From the IMG/VR virus record IMGVR_UViG_3300022682_000015, positions 1 through 41,265 of that record: DNA of 41,265 bases, one strand, 5' to 3'. Both the position numbers and the translations under genes were made by a program. This stretch comes from a virus. Under the pieces are notes generated by a model. The model was not told where the DNA came from. It searched no databases and saw only the letters and a list, made by a program, of their open reading frames with translations. Within the stretch, counting starts at the first letter, position 1. Each line of letters opens with the position of its first letter. Below, piece after piece: positions 21,722 through 31,473 of the stretch.

Positions 21722-23749
21722 TTATTCATAGTATGCGCATCCGACTAAGTACATATTAATGTCATGAACTGTAGGCGAAGTTCCTGATGCGTCTTCTTCT
21801 AGATCAAACATCATATTACTATCTACTGGTATCCACAGATAAGTCACTTTATAACTAGAGGCCTCCGTACTGATATAGTCCTCCCCTAGTCCTGTAGCAA
21901 ACAGCAGTTGAGAATCATCGTTTGTATCTATAGTCTCTCCGTGTTTCCCGCCATAAACTGCATAACGGTACGGGTCAGGACCAAAGCCGTTTTCCAATAG
22001 CATTATAACTTTTACATAGATAAAAGTAGTATTAGCAGGTAAGGAGTCTAAGGCAGTCCAAATATGACTAGCCCCGGAACCTGTAGGACCTACAGAAGAG
22101 GTTATACCGCTTATGTTAACAAATACGTTAAAAACTGTGGTGGACATTACAGGATGGCCCGAAGCGTCCCCCATCATTGTTCTTGAAGGGCGTACAGTTT
22201 TCTCTGCGCCAGAACCTAGTTCTATAGAATCGCATGTTATAGCCCCACAATCAAGAGCAGCTAACGTAGATGTTCCTGTTACATCTAGTGTAGTTCCTAT
22301 AGTAAGGCTAGCAGTTAATACCACATCACCAGCAGAGTCAATGGCAAGTTGTTCTGTACTATTTGTATAAAGCCCTAAACTATCAGTCCCTGTGGTCCCT
22401 AACTGCATATCCCCGCCATCGACTATCATGAATGCAGTAGAACCATCGAAATAATGATAGAAATCATCACCCGTACCTAAGTACAGTTTCTTATTGTCAT
22501 CTACGAAGATATCACCCAACCTTTTAGAAGTTGAGCCTAAATCTAAGACGCTGTTTGGATATAATACCCCATCAGCGTCTATAACCCATCTAAGGGTGTC
22601 CGTAGTGTAGAACTCAATATCTTCCGCACCGACTGTACCAAGGAGAAAACCGCCGGTTGCTGTAGTGATGACGAAATCTGACCCATTGAATACCGCTGTA
22701 GCATCGCTATCTGTGCCAAAGTACAGATTAGCAGAGTCGAGCATTATGAAACTATCTATATAGTCTACTGAGAGATTTGTTACATAAATCGTGGAAACAG
22801 GGAGAGTAACGGTTCCTAAGTCTTGTCCGCCCAGAGCAGGGCCTATATTACCGACTGGAACCCAAGCAGTTAGCGTATGGAGATAGATAAGCTCAAGAAA
22901 AGCCCCTTTGGTAACGACTACCGTACCTCCGGTATCCACCCATACTCCGGTTGCCCCGCCATCTATAGTTAAGTTATAGTCGGAGGCATTGTAGAAAGAG
23001 ATACGAAAGAAATCATAAGTTGCATCTACAGCGGGTAAATCAAATTGAGAATCCGCACCAGCCCCACTACCCAAAATGATTGTTTTGCCCCTGTCAGAAT
23101 CTACTACAGTATAGTCAGTAATCCTTAGATTATCATCATAGTTGTCATTGGCAGTTCTTCGCCACCAATCAGGGTTTTCGTCAGGAGTATTACCAGTGTT
23201 CAACGATGCCAAAGAGACATAAATGTCTCCACCGTAGCGGACGTAGTCGTTCACTTCATAGGTAATGTTAGCATTGTAGATATCTGTGAAATCAATTTCT
23301 TCCCAAAACGCGGTTTCAATTACAGGGTTACGATTATCACCAGCCTGCAAAGCGCGGTAATATTTTGTATTGTACACTACAATATCACCGAGAACATAAG
23401 AGGTAGAGTTATCCCATGACTCAAAGCTACCGCCACTCCCGCCGCCCGAGGTAGTGCCTTGAGCAGATACGGGATCAAATAGCTGAATTTGTTCGCCTAC
23501 ATCGGCTTCATCTTCAATATTCTTGGTATAGGAGATAACTCTATAGTCGCCGGTCCCAAATACATTTGGACACCTACCAGCAGCATCTAACTGAACAGGG
23601 TTAGAATTAGGAACTTGATAGTTTTCGTCTGCGTAGGTGTCTTTTAACGTATTATTGAAACCTGGCTGTAGAAATTTCAGCCAACCGTTTTCCAGAGGAT
23701 CACCGGCGTCATCAAAAAATTGAGCAAACGCATGGATTACTCGTCCCAT
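21722..23749 (-). CDS. Tail fibre protein, copy 1
   Basis: 675 residues. N-terminal adsorption domain (about 1-90: FAQFFDDAGDPLENGWLKFL, SNPVQLDAAGRCPNVFGTGD) shared with the fibre at 24756. Then two carbohydrate-binding-like modules with Trp/Tyr (SFESWDNSTSYVLGDIVVYN and YNANITYEVNDYVRYGGDIY), two degenerate beta repeats with LGSTSKRLGDIFVDDNKKLY, and a distinct C-terminus ending GCAYYE. Likely binds the host surface; the C-terminal third is the probable receptor specificity region. The shared N-terminus suggests both fibres attach to the same tail site. Confidence 0.85.
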   Translation of the reverse strand: MGRVIHAFAQFFDDAGDPLENGWLKFLQPGFNNTLKDTYADENYQVPNSNPVQLDAAGRCPNVFGTGDYRVISYTKNIEDEADVGEQIQLFDPVSAQGTTSGGGSGGSFESWDNSTSYVLGDIVVYNTKYYRALQAGDNRNPVIETAFWEEIDFTDIYNANITYEVNDYVRYGGDIYVSLASLNTGNTPDENPDWWRRTANDNYDDNLRITDYTVVDSDRGKTIILGSGAGADSQFDLPAVDATYDFFRISFYNASDYNLTIDGGATGVWVDTGGTVVVTKGAFLELIYLHTLTAWVPVGNIGPALGGQDLGTVTLPVSTIYVTNLSVDYIDSFIMLDSANLYFGTDSDATAVFNGSDFVITTATGGFLLGTVGAEDIEFYTTDTLRWVIDADGVLYPNSVLDLGSTSKRLGDIFVDDNKKLYLGTGDDFYHYFDGSTAFMIVDGGDMQLGTTGTDSLGLYTNSTEQLAIDSAGDVVLTASLTIGTTLDVTGTSTLAALDCGAITCDSIELGSGAEKTVRPSRTMMGDASGHPVMSTTVFNVFVNISGITSSVGPTGSGASHIWTALDSLPANTTFIYVKVIMLLENGFGPDPYRYAVYGGKHGETIDTNDDSQLLFATGLGEDYISTEASSYKVTYLWIPVDSNMMFDLEEDASGTSPTVHDINMYLVGCAYYE

Positions 23750-23761
23750 AGTAAATACCTC

Positions 23762-24061
23762 TTAGATTACGAAAGGTGCAATAGCATCTCTGGCATTGCC
23801 AACTGAAGTCTTTGCATTGAGAAAATCCTGAACCAGTAAATCTTTTTCAGCCTTTAAATTTTCATACAACGCATTGCCGGGATTGTCAATAGCTAACTGG
23901 TCGATTTCAGCAACAATAGTTTGGTAGGCGGACGGCATGGCATCTAAGTTATTGTACTCAGAAGTAAGCAAATCTAATGCTCTGCCAGACGCCCTAAGAC
24001 CATTCATAGTTTTTTCTGACATTTCGTTAAGACTCTTTTTTAACTGTGAGAAAGTTGCCAT
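23762..24061 (-). CDS. Helical hypothetical protein (99 aa) between fibres
   Basis: All helical (SQLKKSLNEMSEKTMNGLRA, ALYENLKAEKDLLVQDFLNA), no Cys or membrane part. Good ribosome site (AGGAGGTATCA). Such small proteins between fibre genes are often fibre chaperones or assembly partners, but there is no motif to prove it. Confidence 0.6.
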   Translation of the reverse strand: MATFSQLKKSLNEMSEKTMNGLRASGRALDLLTSEYNNLDAMPSAYQTIVAEIDQLAIDNPGNALYENLKAEKDLLVQDFLNAKTSVGNARDAIAPFVI

Positions 24062-24073
24062 TGATACCTCCTA

Positions 24074-24751
24074 TTAAAAGAAAAAGTGAACTCTAGACCC
24101 GCCAGCGGGGTTTTCTACAATCATAGAAAAACTAAGATAAGCATCGAAATTAAGACCGCTATAGTTCCATGTTCTTGTTCCTGTTCCTGTACTCCCAGAA
24201 GAAGATAGTGCTTCATACCCTATTGAAAAACTAACTGTATCTTGGTCAACGCCATTTATTTTAGTATGTCCTGAAGGCGGGATAAAACCAGCAGCAGTAG
24301 AGGCATCATACGCGCCGACTCCTGTAATAAGTATTCCATCAGAACCATTAGCTGTGACTGAAGGCGCTATAGCAGTCGAAAGAGAGCCAGAATCATCAGT
24401 AGACATATCGCTGTCTGATATCTTGTCTACGCTATCTACTCCAGAAAATGCTGCTATCATCCCTATAAAATCAGCAGAAGTGAGGCCACTTGCTTCAAAA
24501 GTATAACTTGCTGGTTCTGAACCCCCTGCTATCTTATAAAATATAGCATAAGAACCTTGGTCACCGCCACTACTATACTCGTAAGAAGTTAAAAGAGTCC
24601 ATCCTGATGGAGTGCTAAAACCCCCGTCATCAGCATACGCTACAGTAGCTACAAGAAGATCACCTGATATTACACCACCGGGTTTATTAACGGTGATCTC
24701 ATCCGTACTATTATCAGTGGCTACACTATTGCTTCTGTATGCTATAGTCAT
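24074..24751 (-). CDS. Beta-sandwich protein, probable fibre or receptor-binding accessory (225 aa)
   Basis: Thr/Ser/Gly-rich alternating sequence throughout (TIAYRSNSVATDNSTDEITV, SGDLLVATVAYADDGGFSTP, SIGYEALSSSGSTGTGTRTW) typical of immunoglobulin-like or jelly-roll virion proteins; no helices, no enzyme motif. Located between the two paralogous fibres. Function inferred from context only. Confidence 0.6.
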   Translation of the reverse strand: MTIAYRSNSVATDNSTDEITVNKPGGVISGDLLVATVAYADDGGFSTPSGWTLLTSYEYSSGGDQGSYAIFYKIAGGSEPASYTFEASGLTSADFIGMIAAFSGVDSVDKISDSDMSTDDSGSLSTAIAPSVTANGSDGILITGVGAYDASTAAGFIPPSGHTKINGVDQDTVSFSIGYEALSSSGSTGTGTRTWNYSGLNFDAYLSFSMIVENPAGGSRVHFFF

Positions 24752-24755
24752 AGTA

Positions 24756-26828
24756 TTAAGGCTTTTGAAAAGTTAAAGTAACAGTAAGACCCTGGGTGCC
24801 CGTACTAATGGCGTCAACATCTATAAAGATCCGGTCACCAGTATTAACATCATCATTAGATGTGTTTATTACGCCGTCAGCGGCGTAGTAAGCAGAAGCA
24901 GAGATAGTTACTTTGGTACTAAGCATATCGGCATCAGTAGAGCTACGAGTTCTACGAACTTGTATATCTGTGGTATTAGCTGATCCTGCTGTGTCTACAG
25001 CAGCCGTGACATCTACAAGATTCCAGCCATTTAATTCAGCAGGTATTGTAATGAAATAGGTACCGTCACCTGTAGCAACAGAAACGTCACTTGCAAAAAC
25101 AGAAATAGCTACATGCTTATATTGACCATCAAGATGGAGGTACGTACCATCCCAATAAATCTCTGCATCTTGATCATCACCAAGATAGTGCTTTCCATTA
25201 TCCGCTTGGTATACATGCTGCACGCCAAGTGTATCTGTGCCTATATTATAGGTGGCATCAGCAGCCGGACCAATGTGTCCTGAGGAATTCATTATCCATC
25301 GATTAGTATTATTTGTGTAGAAATAGATATTTTGGGCTGACTCAGTGCCTACGAATAAATGACTCCCATTATGGTAAATACTGGCGTCTTGATCTGAACC
25401 TAGATAGAATTTACCAGAATTCCCCATGTAGATATTTCTAATTTCGTATGCTGCTGTGCCTATATCATAAGCGTTAGCCGCAAAAGGGTAGATATTTCCT
25501 CCAGCAGCTACAATCCATCGTGCAGTACCTCCAGTGCTAATAGCTATAGTCCCTGTACTACTGTTAATATAAAAATTAGTTCCATCATGGTAAATACTGG
25601 CGTCTTGGTCTGAACCAAAATAGTGCTTGCCGTTATCCCCTTGGTATATATCTTTTAGATTATTAGTAGACTTTCCTAAGCTATAAGTCGTATCATCTTG
25701 AGGGTACATATCCGTTTCGGAAAAAATCCAACGAAAAGCCCCTACAGCATAAAGAGCTATAGCTCCTAATTCACTTTTTAGGTTTACATCTCCAGAGGTT
25801 GCTGAGATGTTGAAATGTGACCCATTAAAAGTGAGATAGGCATCCTGATCGTCGCCTAAATAAAGTCTTTTACTATCCCCTTGGTATATATCACCTGTGT
25901 GTTTTGAAGAGCTCCCTATATCGTAAGTACTAGCAACTTGAGGAATTAAATGTCCTGCGGAAACTACAGACCATCGTATTGTATTATTAGTCCTAAATGT
26001 TAGGTCTGTAGCTACGGTAGTACCTATCCCAAGTACGCCAGTACCATTCAGAATAAACATATTTGAGCCATTATGGTAAATACTGGCGTCTTGGTCACTA
26101 CCTAAGTAGTATTTGCCGTTATCTACTTGATAAATATCGCCAATAAGATTAGTAGGGTCCCCTAAATCATATCCTGTGATATCAGGTACGAAAGATGTAC
26201 CGGACTCAGACCAATTCAGTAAGACAGTTCCTGAGGCAACAGGTTCCCACTTTGTAGGGCTGATATCAGGCTGATTCCCGAGGTTAGACGATACCAAAGA
26301 GAAGTAAATCTTATAGTCATAGTAAACTATTGCAGAATCGTCATATGAGGTATACTCGTCATACTTATTGAAGAACTTAATAGGTTGCCATTTATCCTCA
26401 TTGGTATCAGGAGCGTAGTTCAAATTATCGTCTATAGTAGACTTATAATAGATTCTATTATAGACAACTATATTGTCTTGGTTATACGTAATTGTAGACG
26501 CCCACTCTGAAAAGTAATTCGCGGCAGAAGGGTAAGTATCTTCTGCCGATACTGGATCGGCAGGAACAACCATAGTTCCGGGAGCATGGGTAACAGGGTT
26601 ATTCTCATATAGAACGCATCTGTAAAGACCTATGCCAAAGGCATCTGGACATCTACCAGCAGCATCTAACTGTAAAGGGTTGGAGTTTTTAACAGTTAAT
26701 GCAGCGTCGGCATAAGTATCTTTGTCAGAGTTGTTAGTACCTGAGTTTAGAAAGCGAATCCATCCATTTTCAAGAGGGTCACCGGCATTATCAAAAAACT
26801 GAGCAAAAGCTGGAATTACTCTAGACAT
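24756..26828 (-). CDS. Tail fibre protein, copy 2, with five beta repeats
   Basis: 690 residues. The adsorption domain (1-70) is paralogous to that of the fibre at 21722 (FAQFFDNAGDPLENGWIRFL, LQLDAAGRCPDAFG). Aromatic carbohydrate-binding-like modules at about 105-150 and 155-195. From about 219 to 568, five units of 70-82 residues begin YDIG or TYSLG and carry DIYQGDNGKxYLGSDQDASI-type cores. A beta C-terminal domain (about 570-690) follows. The repeats make a long shaft; copy number could vary by recombination. Probably the second host-binding fibre or the shaft of the same one. Confidence 0.85.
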   Translation of the reverse strand: MSRVIPAFAQFFDNAGDPLENGWIRFLNSGTNNSDKDTYADAALTVKNSNPLQLDAAGRCPDAFGIGLYRCVLYENNPVTHAPGTMVVPADPVSAEDTYPSAANYFSEWASTITYNQDNIVVYNRIYYKSTIDDNLNYAPDTNEDKWQPIKFFNKYDEYTSYDDSAIVYYDYKIYFSLVSSNLGNQPDISPTKWEPVASGTVLLNWSESGTSFVPDITGYDLGDPTNLIGDIYQVDNGKYYLGSDQDASIYHNGSNMFILNGTGVLGIGTTVATDLTFRTNNTIRWSVVSAGHLIPQVASTYDIGSSSKHTGDIYQGDSKRLYLGDDQDAYLTFNGSHFNISATSGDVNLKSELGAIALYAVGAFRWIFSETDMYPQDDTTYSLGKSTNNLKDIYQGDNGKHYFGSDQDASIYHDGTNFYINSSTGTIAISTGGTARWIVAAGGNIYPFAANAYDIGTAAYEIRNIYMGNSGKFYLGSDQDASIYHNGSHLFVGTESAQNIYFYTNNTNRWIMNSSGHIGPAADATYNIGTDTLGVQHVYQADNGKHYLGDDQDAEIYWDGTYLHLDGQYKHVAISVFASDVSVATGDGTYFITIPAELNGWNLVDVTAAVDTAGSANTTDIQVRRTRSSTDADMLSTKVTISASAYYAADGVINTSNDDVNTGDRIFIDVDAISTGTQGLTVTLTFQKP

Positions 26829-26831
26829 AAG

Positions 26832-28286
26832 TTATTCCTCTGTATTTTCTTTCATACGTTCAGGTACTCTTGCTAGAATACCTAATTCACTCCAAGCTGG
26901 TCCCAAAGGAACATTCATTTTTTGCAGTTTATTAGCTGCGACAGCTAACCGTGCTTTAATCTTTGGTAAAGAGTAAAAACTATAAGCGAGGCCCATTGCT
27001 GAACCAGTAGCTGCACCTGGTGCGCCTGCAACTAAAGAGCCTGCAGTAGTACCAATTCCCATTTTAGATAAGGTTCCAATACTGGCTATACTTGAATTAT
27101 CAATAGCATCAGCTCTATTATCAATTGCTTTCAATAAGTCTCTATACGCTCCTTTTTGCTGATTTAACTGCTTAAGCTCAGGAAATATTTTTTCTAAAGA
27201 CTGTTTTGCGGCCCTAGCAACGGCTTTTTTAACAGCTACTTTTGCAGGAGAATTTCTTACCGCGCTATAATAGTTTCCTATGTCCTTATAGATGTTCTGT
27301 TTTATTCGTTGTACGTCGGTTAAAGAAAGCTTTCCATTATTAATTTTCTTATTAGCCGTATGCATTTCTTTAGCGACTTTATTCATTAAGCGTTTAAAAG
27401 CTTGAGGCTCTGTTGGCATTAAAATATGGGCCTCTTTACGCATTTGACTAAATTCTTTGAAAAGGGCATTAACTGGAATAGTTTTTCCGTCAGCTACTCC
27501 TCTTTCAAGTAAGTCGCTAATCTGATCATTTAATATATTTATCTTTCCCCGTACTTTTTCAAGGCCTTTTGTTGTAGGGATAATTGCTTCATCAACCGCA
27601 ATTTTAGATACAGCCTGTCTAGTTTCTCTTGGAATAGATTTAGAGAAATTAGCAGCTTTTTCATAAAGCCTATACCCTCTATCTTTTAGTATATACTGTC
27701 CTACTTCTTTAGGAACTGCTAAAACTGCTGTTACAGGGTCCATAGCTCGGCCAACCTTGGTCACTCGTTCTCCAAGTTTGGTTAAAGTTTTAATTTTAGA
27801 AGCTGTACCTAATCCCCTAGCTGCTTGTCCTCCAGGAATTAATACACTAGCTATATCTGATACCACATTAGGAAGATCAGTTGCAATAGCTTTTTTAAAA
27901 CCATCGATTGTACCGTATCGGTCTTTCAAAAAATCAATAAGTAGATCAGCAGCAGGTTCTTCAGCTTGCTTTCCAGGGAATAACTTTTCTATCATACCCG
28001 CGGTCATATTAGCTAAAGACGTTAAAGTTTTTTTAGGATGGCTAATTGCCTGTTCTAGCTCTTCAACGGTTCGTTTAATAGCTTCAGGAGAAGTTTGGAT
28101 GCCTTTAGAAATGGCGTCACCCCAAGACACATCCTCTAAGTCTTCAGGATTTATAGCCGCAATTTCTTCCTCTTTTGTAGGCTGTACCAAAGAAGCCCCT
28201 TCAGGAAGTGGGGGTAAACCGGTGTCCTGCTGTTTATCATCATTGATTAATGTTGCACCGGGAGGTAAAGGGGGTAAAGTTGCCAT
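26832..28286 (-). CDS. Internal virion / ejection protein (484 aa)
   Basis: N-terminus has a duplicated LPPLPPGATL / LPPLPEGASL motif, followed by long helical segments (KTLTSLANMTAGMIEKLF, VDEAIIPTTKGLEKVRGK) and a Gly/Ala-rich stretch near the C-terminus (GTTAGSLVAGAPGAATGSAM) that could insert into membrane. Position in the block of three long proteins between neck and fibres corresponds to P22 ejection genes 7, 20 and 16. Expected to leave the virion with DNA and help it cross the envelope. Exact orthology to gp16 not proven. Confidence 0.7.
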   Translation of the reverse strand: MATLPPLPPGATLINDDKQQDTGLPPLPEGASLVQPTKEEEIAAINPEDLEDVSWGDAISKGIQTSPEAIKRTVEELEQAISHPKKTLTSLANMTAGMIEKLFPGKQAEEPAADLLIDFLKDRYGTIDGFKKAIATDLPNVVSDIASVLIPGGQAARGLGTASKIKTLTKLGERVTKVGRAMDPVTAVLAVPKEVGQYILKDRGYRLYEKAANFSKSIPRETRQAVSKIAVDEAIIPTTKGLEKVRGKINILNDQISDLLERGVADGKTIPVNALFKEFSQMRKEAHILMPTEPQAFKRLMNKVAKEMHTANKKINNGKLSLTDVQRIKQNIYKDIGNYYSAVRNSPAKVAVKKAVARAAKQSLEKIFPELKQLNQQKGAYRDLLKAIDNRADAIDNSSIASIGTLSKMGIGTTAGSLVAGAPGAATGSAMGLAYSFYSLPKIKARLAVAANKLQKMNVPLGPAWSELGILARVPERMKENTEE

Positions 28287-28296
28287 GTATATGCTC

Positions 28297-29871
28297 CTAT
28301 TGAGTTACAGGAACCCATTGTCCATCTCTTACAACAAGAATTTCGCCATTAGCTCCACGAGCTTGGGGTTCACCTGGCTTTAAAGTTACGGGTGCAGCTT
28401 GAGCGGGCGCTTGAGCGGGCGCTTGAGCGGGCGCTTGAGCAGGCACTTGAGCAGGTTGCATAACAGGATCTGTAGGATTTGGTTCAGAAGGTAGACCTTG
28501 AGCAGCAGGAGCAGGTGCCCCGGTAGCCGGTTGACCAGCAGGAGCAGGAGCATTACTGGCTTTAGCGAGTGAGCCCCCTATTTGTTGCCATTCTGCGGCT
28601 AAAGCATCTAAAGAGCCCGTGCCATAAGTTTCTTCATACCTCCTAGCAAGTTCTCCAGTACCATATGCGCGATCGAGAACAGCCATAGCAGCTAAGTTTG
28701 ACTGCATATCTCTAGTTTCATCAGTTGATGCTTGTAGATAAAATTCAAGTTCTTTCTGGCTATCAAGGCCTCTGACACCCATTTCAGAAGCTTTACGAAT
28801 GTCATTCATAAGTAAAGGCTTCATAGCTTTAATTCTATTACGTAGTGACTGTTCTTTAGTACCAAGAATTTTACCCAGGGTCTGACCAAGTCCAGAAGAC
28901 CGAGCTGATGCCCAAATATTACTCATTGTACGGTTTTCTGTATTAACTATGCCACCCATCTGATCAAGTCTAAAATAGTATTGTCCAAGTGTAGAAAGCT
29001 TTCCTGAAACACCAGTTTGAGCTTGCTGAACAGTTTCAAGTTTAGTATTCTCACCTTTTGCCTTAATAGCGTCATAAGAGGTTTTAATTACAGCAAGCTG
29101 CTCTCCAAATTTAGACTTAAAAGCAATTTCTTGAGCAGTTTCTTGAGTGGCTCTTTGTTCAGCAAGTTTAGTAAAATAGGCTTCTTCTTCTTGCTCGCGT
29201 TTATACTGTATTCTTGCCCGAGCTTTCAAACCCGGAGGCATTTCTTCTCCGTAATTTATTTTATATTGTTCTGCGACTAAGCGCTCGTAGTCATCTACAT
29301 CAGTAGGGGTAGGAGCTTTAGCCGCTATACTACGCTCGTCCTTTTTCTTGGGGTAAGCATCCCATTGATCAGCCATTGCTACAGTTTTCATAATGGCTGT
29401 TTGCCGTGCTATTCTCTGTTCCTTCGTATCAGTGGGCATACCAAGTATATTATCAAGGCCAGTAGCTAAAGGGTTACTAGGATCAGCCCCCAAGGATTCT
29501 CTTGCTCGTTCCAGCCATTTAGTTTGCAGTTCGGGGTCATCACTAGCAAGAGCAGCGCCATACACACCCATAGCACTTTCAACGAAATTAGTTCTATCAA
29601 CTGTGCCAAAAATTTTATACAGTTTTTCGGCTCTTTCTGGATCGACTGAGGAAATTTCGCCTACCTTAGAGTCAAAACCTTTCTGATCCCCACTCTTCCA
29701 TAGGCTAAAAGCATGTTTAGCCATGCCCTCAACTTGCTTTTCCTTTTCCCGATCCTCTTCCTCTTGACGAGCTTTTCTGCCAGTCTCAAGAGCCGTAATA
29801 CCCGTAAGACCATGATCTTCATTAATATCTGCTAATCTTCCAATACTGTTTGCTAATGCTGAAAGACTCAT
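28297..29871 (-). CDS. Internal virion / ejection protein with Ala-Pro-Ala-Gln repeat (524 aa)
   Basis: Mostly helical (AKHAFSLWKSGDQKGFDSKV, KLAEQRATQETAQEIAFKSK) with a C-terminal low-complexity run of APAQ units coded by a five-copy 12-base repeat (28398-28457), then VTLKPGEPQARGANGEILVV. The length and place match gp20-like ejection proteins. No catalytic motif visible. The repeat copy number is a likely hotspot for slippage. Confidence 0.7.
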   Translation of the reverse strand: MSLSALANSIGRLADINEDHGLTGITALETGRKARQEEEDREKEKQVEGMAKHAFSLWKSGDQKGFDSKVGEISSVDPERAEKLYKIFGTVDRTNFVESAMGVYGAALASDDPELQTKWLERARESLGADPSNPLATGLDNILGMPTDTKEQRIARQTAIMKTVAMADQWDAYPKKKDERSIAAKAPTPTDVDDYERLVAEQYKINYGEEMPPGLKARARIQYKREQEEEAYFTKLAEQRATQETAQEIAFKSKFGEQLAVIKTSYDAIKAKGENTKLETVQQAQTGVSGKLSTLGQYYFRLDQMGGIVNTENRTMSNIWASARSSGLGQTLGKILGTKEQSLRNRIKAMKPLLMNDIRKASEMGVRGLDSQKELEFYLQASTDETRDMQSNLAAMAVLDRAYGTGELARRYEETYGTGSLDALAAEWQQIGGSLAKASNAPAPAGQPATGAPAPAAQGLPSEPNPTDPVMQPAQVPAQAPAQAPAQAPAQAAPVTLKPGEPQARGANGEILVVRDGQWVPVTQ

Positions 29872-29880
29872 GTCATCCCC

Positions 29881-31470
29881 TTATTTTTTAGGAGGTTTAT
29901 AACCCATTGCGTATCCGGCTAAGTCGCCTACACTTTTAATCGTATCGCCTGCTGCTTGATACATACCAGCTTGACCTACACCTTGTGCCAGCCCGGCATC
30001 CGCTGTTAATTGGGCTGTTTGAGTTCCTGTTTGTGTGGCGAGGTTAGCTAAAGTAGTGGCTAACTGTTGCTCTGATTGTAGCTTATTAGTGGCGAATCTT
30101 TCCATTAGCGCGGAAGCCCGATTTACACCCTCTTTGTAATTGCTAGTATATTTATCGCCATATCTTTCAAGCATCCCAGATCGAGCCATATTTATCTGAG
30201 TATTAATGTCTGCCAAAGAAAGCCCAGTACTTTGTGCTAACTGCGCTCTTTGCTGTGCAGTCATCTGAGTTAGATCAGCGCCGCGTACACCGAGTTGTTC
30301 AGCAAGAGAAGCAAGTTGGGTAGCTGCTCTTTCTTGAGTACCTGCCACTTGCTGGCCTGTCGTAGAGATTAGACCAGCACCAGTAGTATCTGCCGACTGT
30401 CCTCTCGTAGCAAGATTTCGTAGGTTTTCCATGTACTGCTGTTGCTGCCCTGCTGAGATGCCTATCGCTTGCTCCATCAAAGCAGAACGCACTTTACCAC
30501 CACCAAGTCCACCGATAGCAGCGTTATTACGCAACAAAGCTTTTTCTGCTCTCTCCCTTAAATACTTTTGACCGGGGGATTCCATAAATTCGTTTTGCGC
30601 TTGTTGCTGTGCTTCAGGACCAAGAGCGCCAGAAAGAGCAGCTTCACGCATTTGAGCTTGTCTTCCAGTATCCGTATAAGGCTGGAGTCTACCTAAAGCC
30701 TCGTCCCTTGCACCATACAGAGTATTTTGAGCGGATTGTTGACCAGTTATTACGTCTGATCTAGCTTGATTTGTACCTGCTGCAAGTTCTCCTAAGCCCC
30801 CTGCAAGCCCTTCTTTTAACCTAGCATCAGAACCATAAAAACCAGATTCTGAACCAGACGTAGCAGTTGCTGGTACGTAAGCACCATTAGCAGCTTGAGC
30901 CGTATTAATAGTCTGAGGCTGTCCTTGAGGCTGTCCTTGAGGCTGTCCCTGGGGTTGCGCTTGAAGAGACCCTTGAGGCGCAGTTTGACTTAATACTTGA
31001 GGATTAGTTTGCTGTACAGCCTGGTATACTTGAGGCATAGCCTGCTGAAGGGCCTGATTTCTTTGCTCAGGCGGCAGAGACTGAATTTGTGTCCATTGCT
31101 GATCGAACTGTGCCTTAGGAATACCTTGCGCCCCAGCAGAAGCACCTAAGATCATTTTATGAGCATCAGCACCAGTTTGGCCCATAAACTTATTTATCAT
31201 ATCAGCATGAGTCGTCATCAAGATAGCAGCATTAGTCGTACCCTGAGTAATATGCTGACCTAACTGGCCTACTATAGTTCGGTACTCTGCCATAGCGGGG
31301 CCATAACGATCAAGGATCTCTTGCCGAGCTTGGGTCGCTCTGGCATCAATCATAGCCGCTGCGTCTTTTTGAGCATCTGCTGTGGTTTCAGCACTTTTCT
31401 TAGCCCCATAGGCCGATATAGCCCCACCTACTACGGTCCCTGCTACTACTGCTGTTACTGCTGAGGACAT
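29881..31470 (-). CDS. DNA-transfer/ejection protein, gp7-like (529 aa)
   Basis: N-terminus MSSAVTAVVAGTVVGGAISA is a hydrophobic Gly/Ala segment, then a Gln-rich helical body. A QPQG repeat (about residues 173-186) is coded by 12-base units near 30910-30955. Later parts repeat Gln/Thr/Ala-rich helices (TGQQVAGTQERAATQLASLA, LTQMTAQQRAQLAQSTGLSL). Composition and position directly after the neck genes match P22 gene 7 type transfer proteins. Confidence 0.7.
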   Translation of the reverse strand: MSSAVTAVVAGTVVGGAISAYGAKKSAETTADAQKDAAAMIDARATQARQEILDRYGPAMAEYRTIVGQLGQHITQGTTNAAILMTTHADMINKFMGQTGADAHKMILGASAGAQGIPKAQFDQQWTQIQSLPPEQRNQALQQAMPQVYQAVQQTNPQVLSQTAPQGSLQAQPQGQPQGQPQGQPQTINTAQAANGAYVPATATSGSESGFYGSDARLKEGLAGGLGELAAGTNQARSDVITGQQSAQNTLYGARDEALGRLQPYTDTGRQAQMREAALSGALGPEAQQQAQNEFMESPGQKYLRERAEKALLRNNAAIGGLGGGKVRSALMEQAIGISAGQQQQYMENLRNLATRGQSADTTGAGLISTTGQQVAGTQERAATQLASLAEQLGVRGADLTQMTAQQRAQLAQSTGLSLADINTQINMARSGMLERYGDKYTSNYKEGVNRASALMERFATNKLQSEQQLATTLANLATQTGTQTAQLTADAGLAQGVGQAGMYQAAGDTIKSVGDLAGYAMGYKPPKK

Positions 31471-31473
31471 AGC

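Noticed and set aside
27757-28383. 208-residue plus-strand frame opposite an ejection gene, and 19866-20459 opposite the last late gene
   Set aside because: Both are antisense shadows of convincing minus-strand genes in the operon, with no sensible product.
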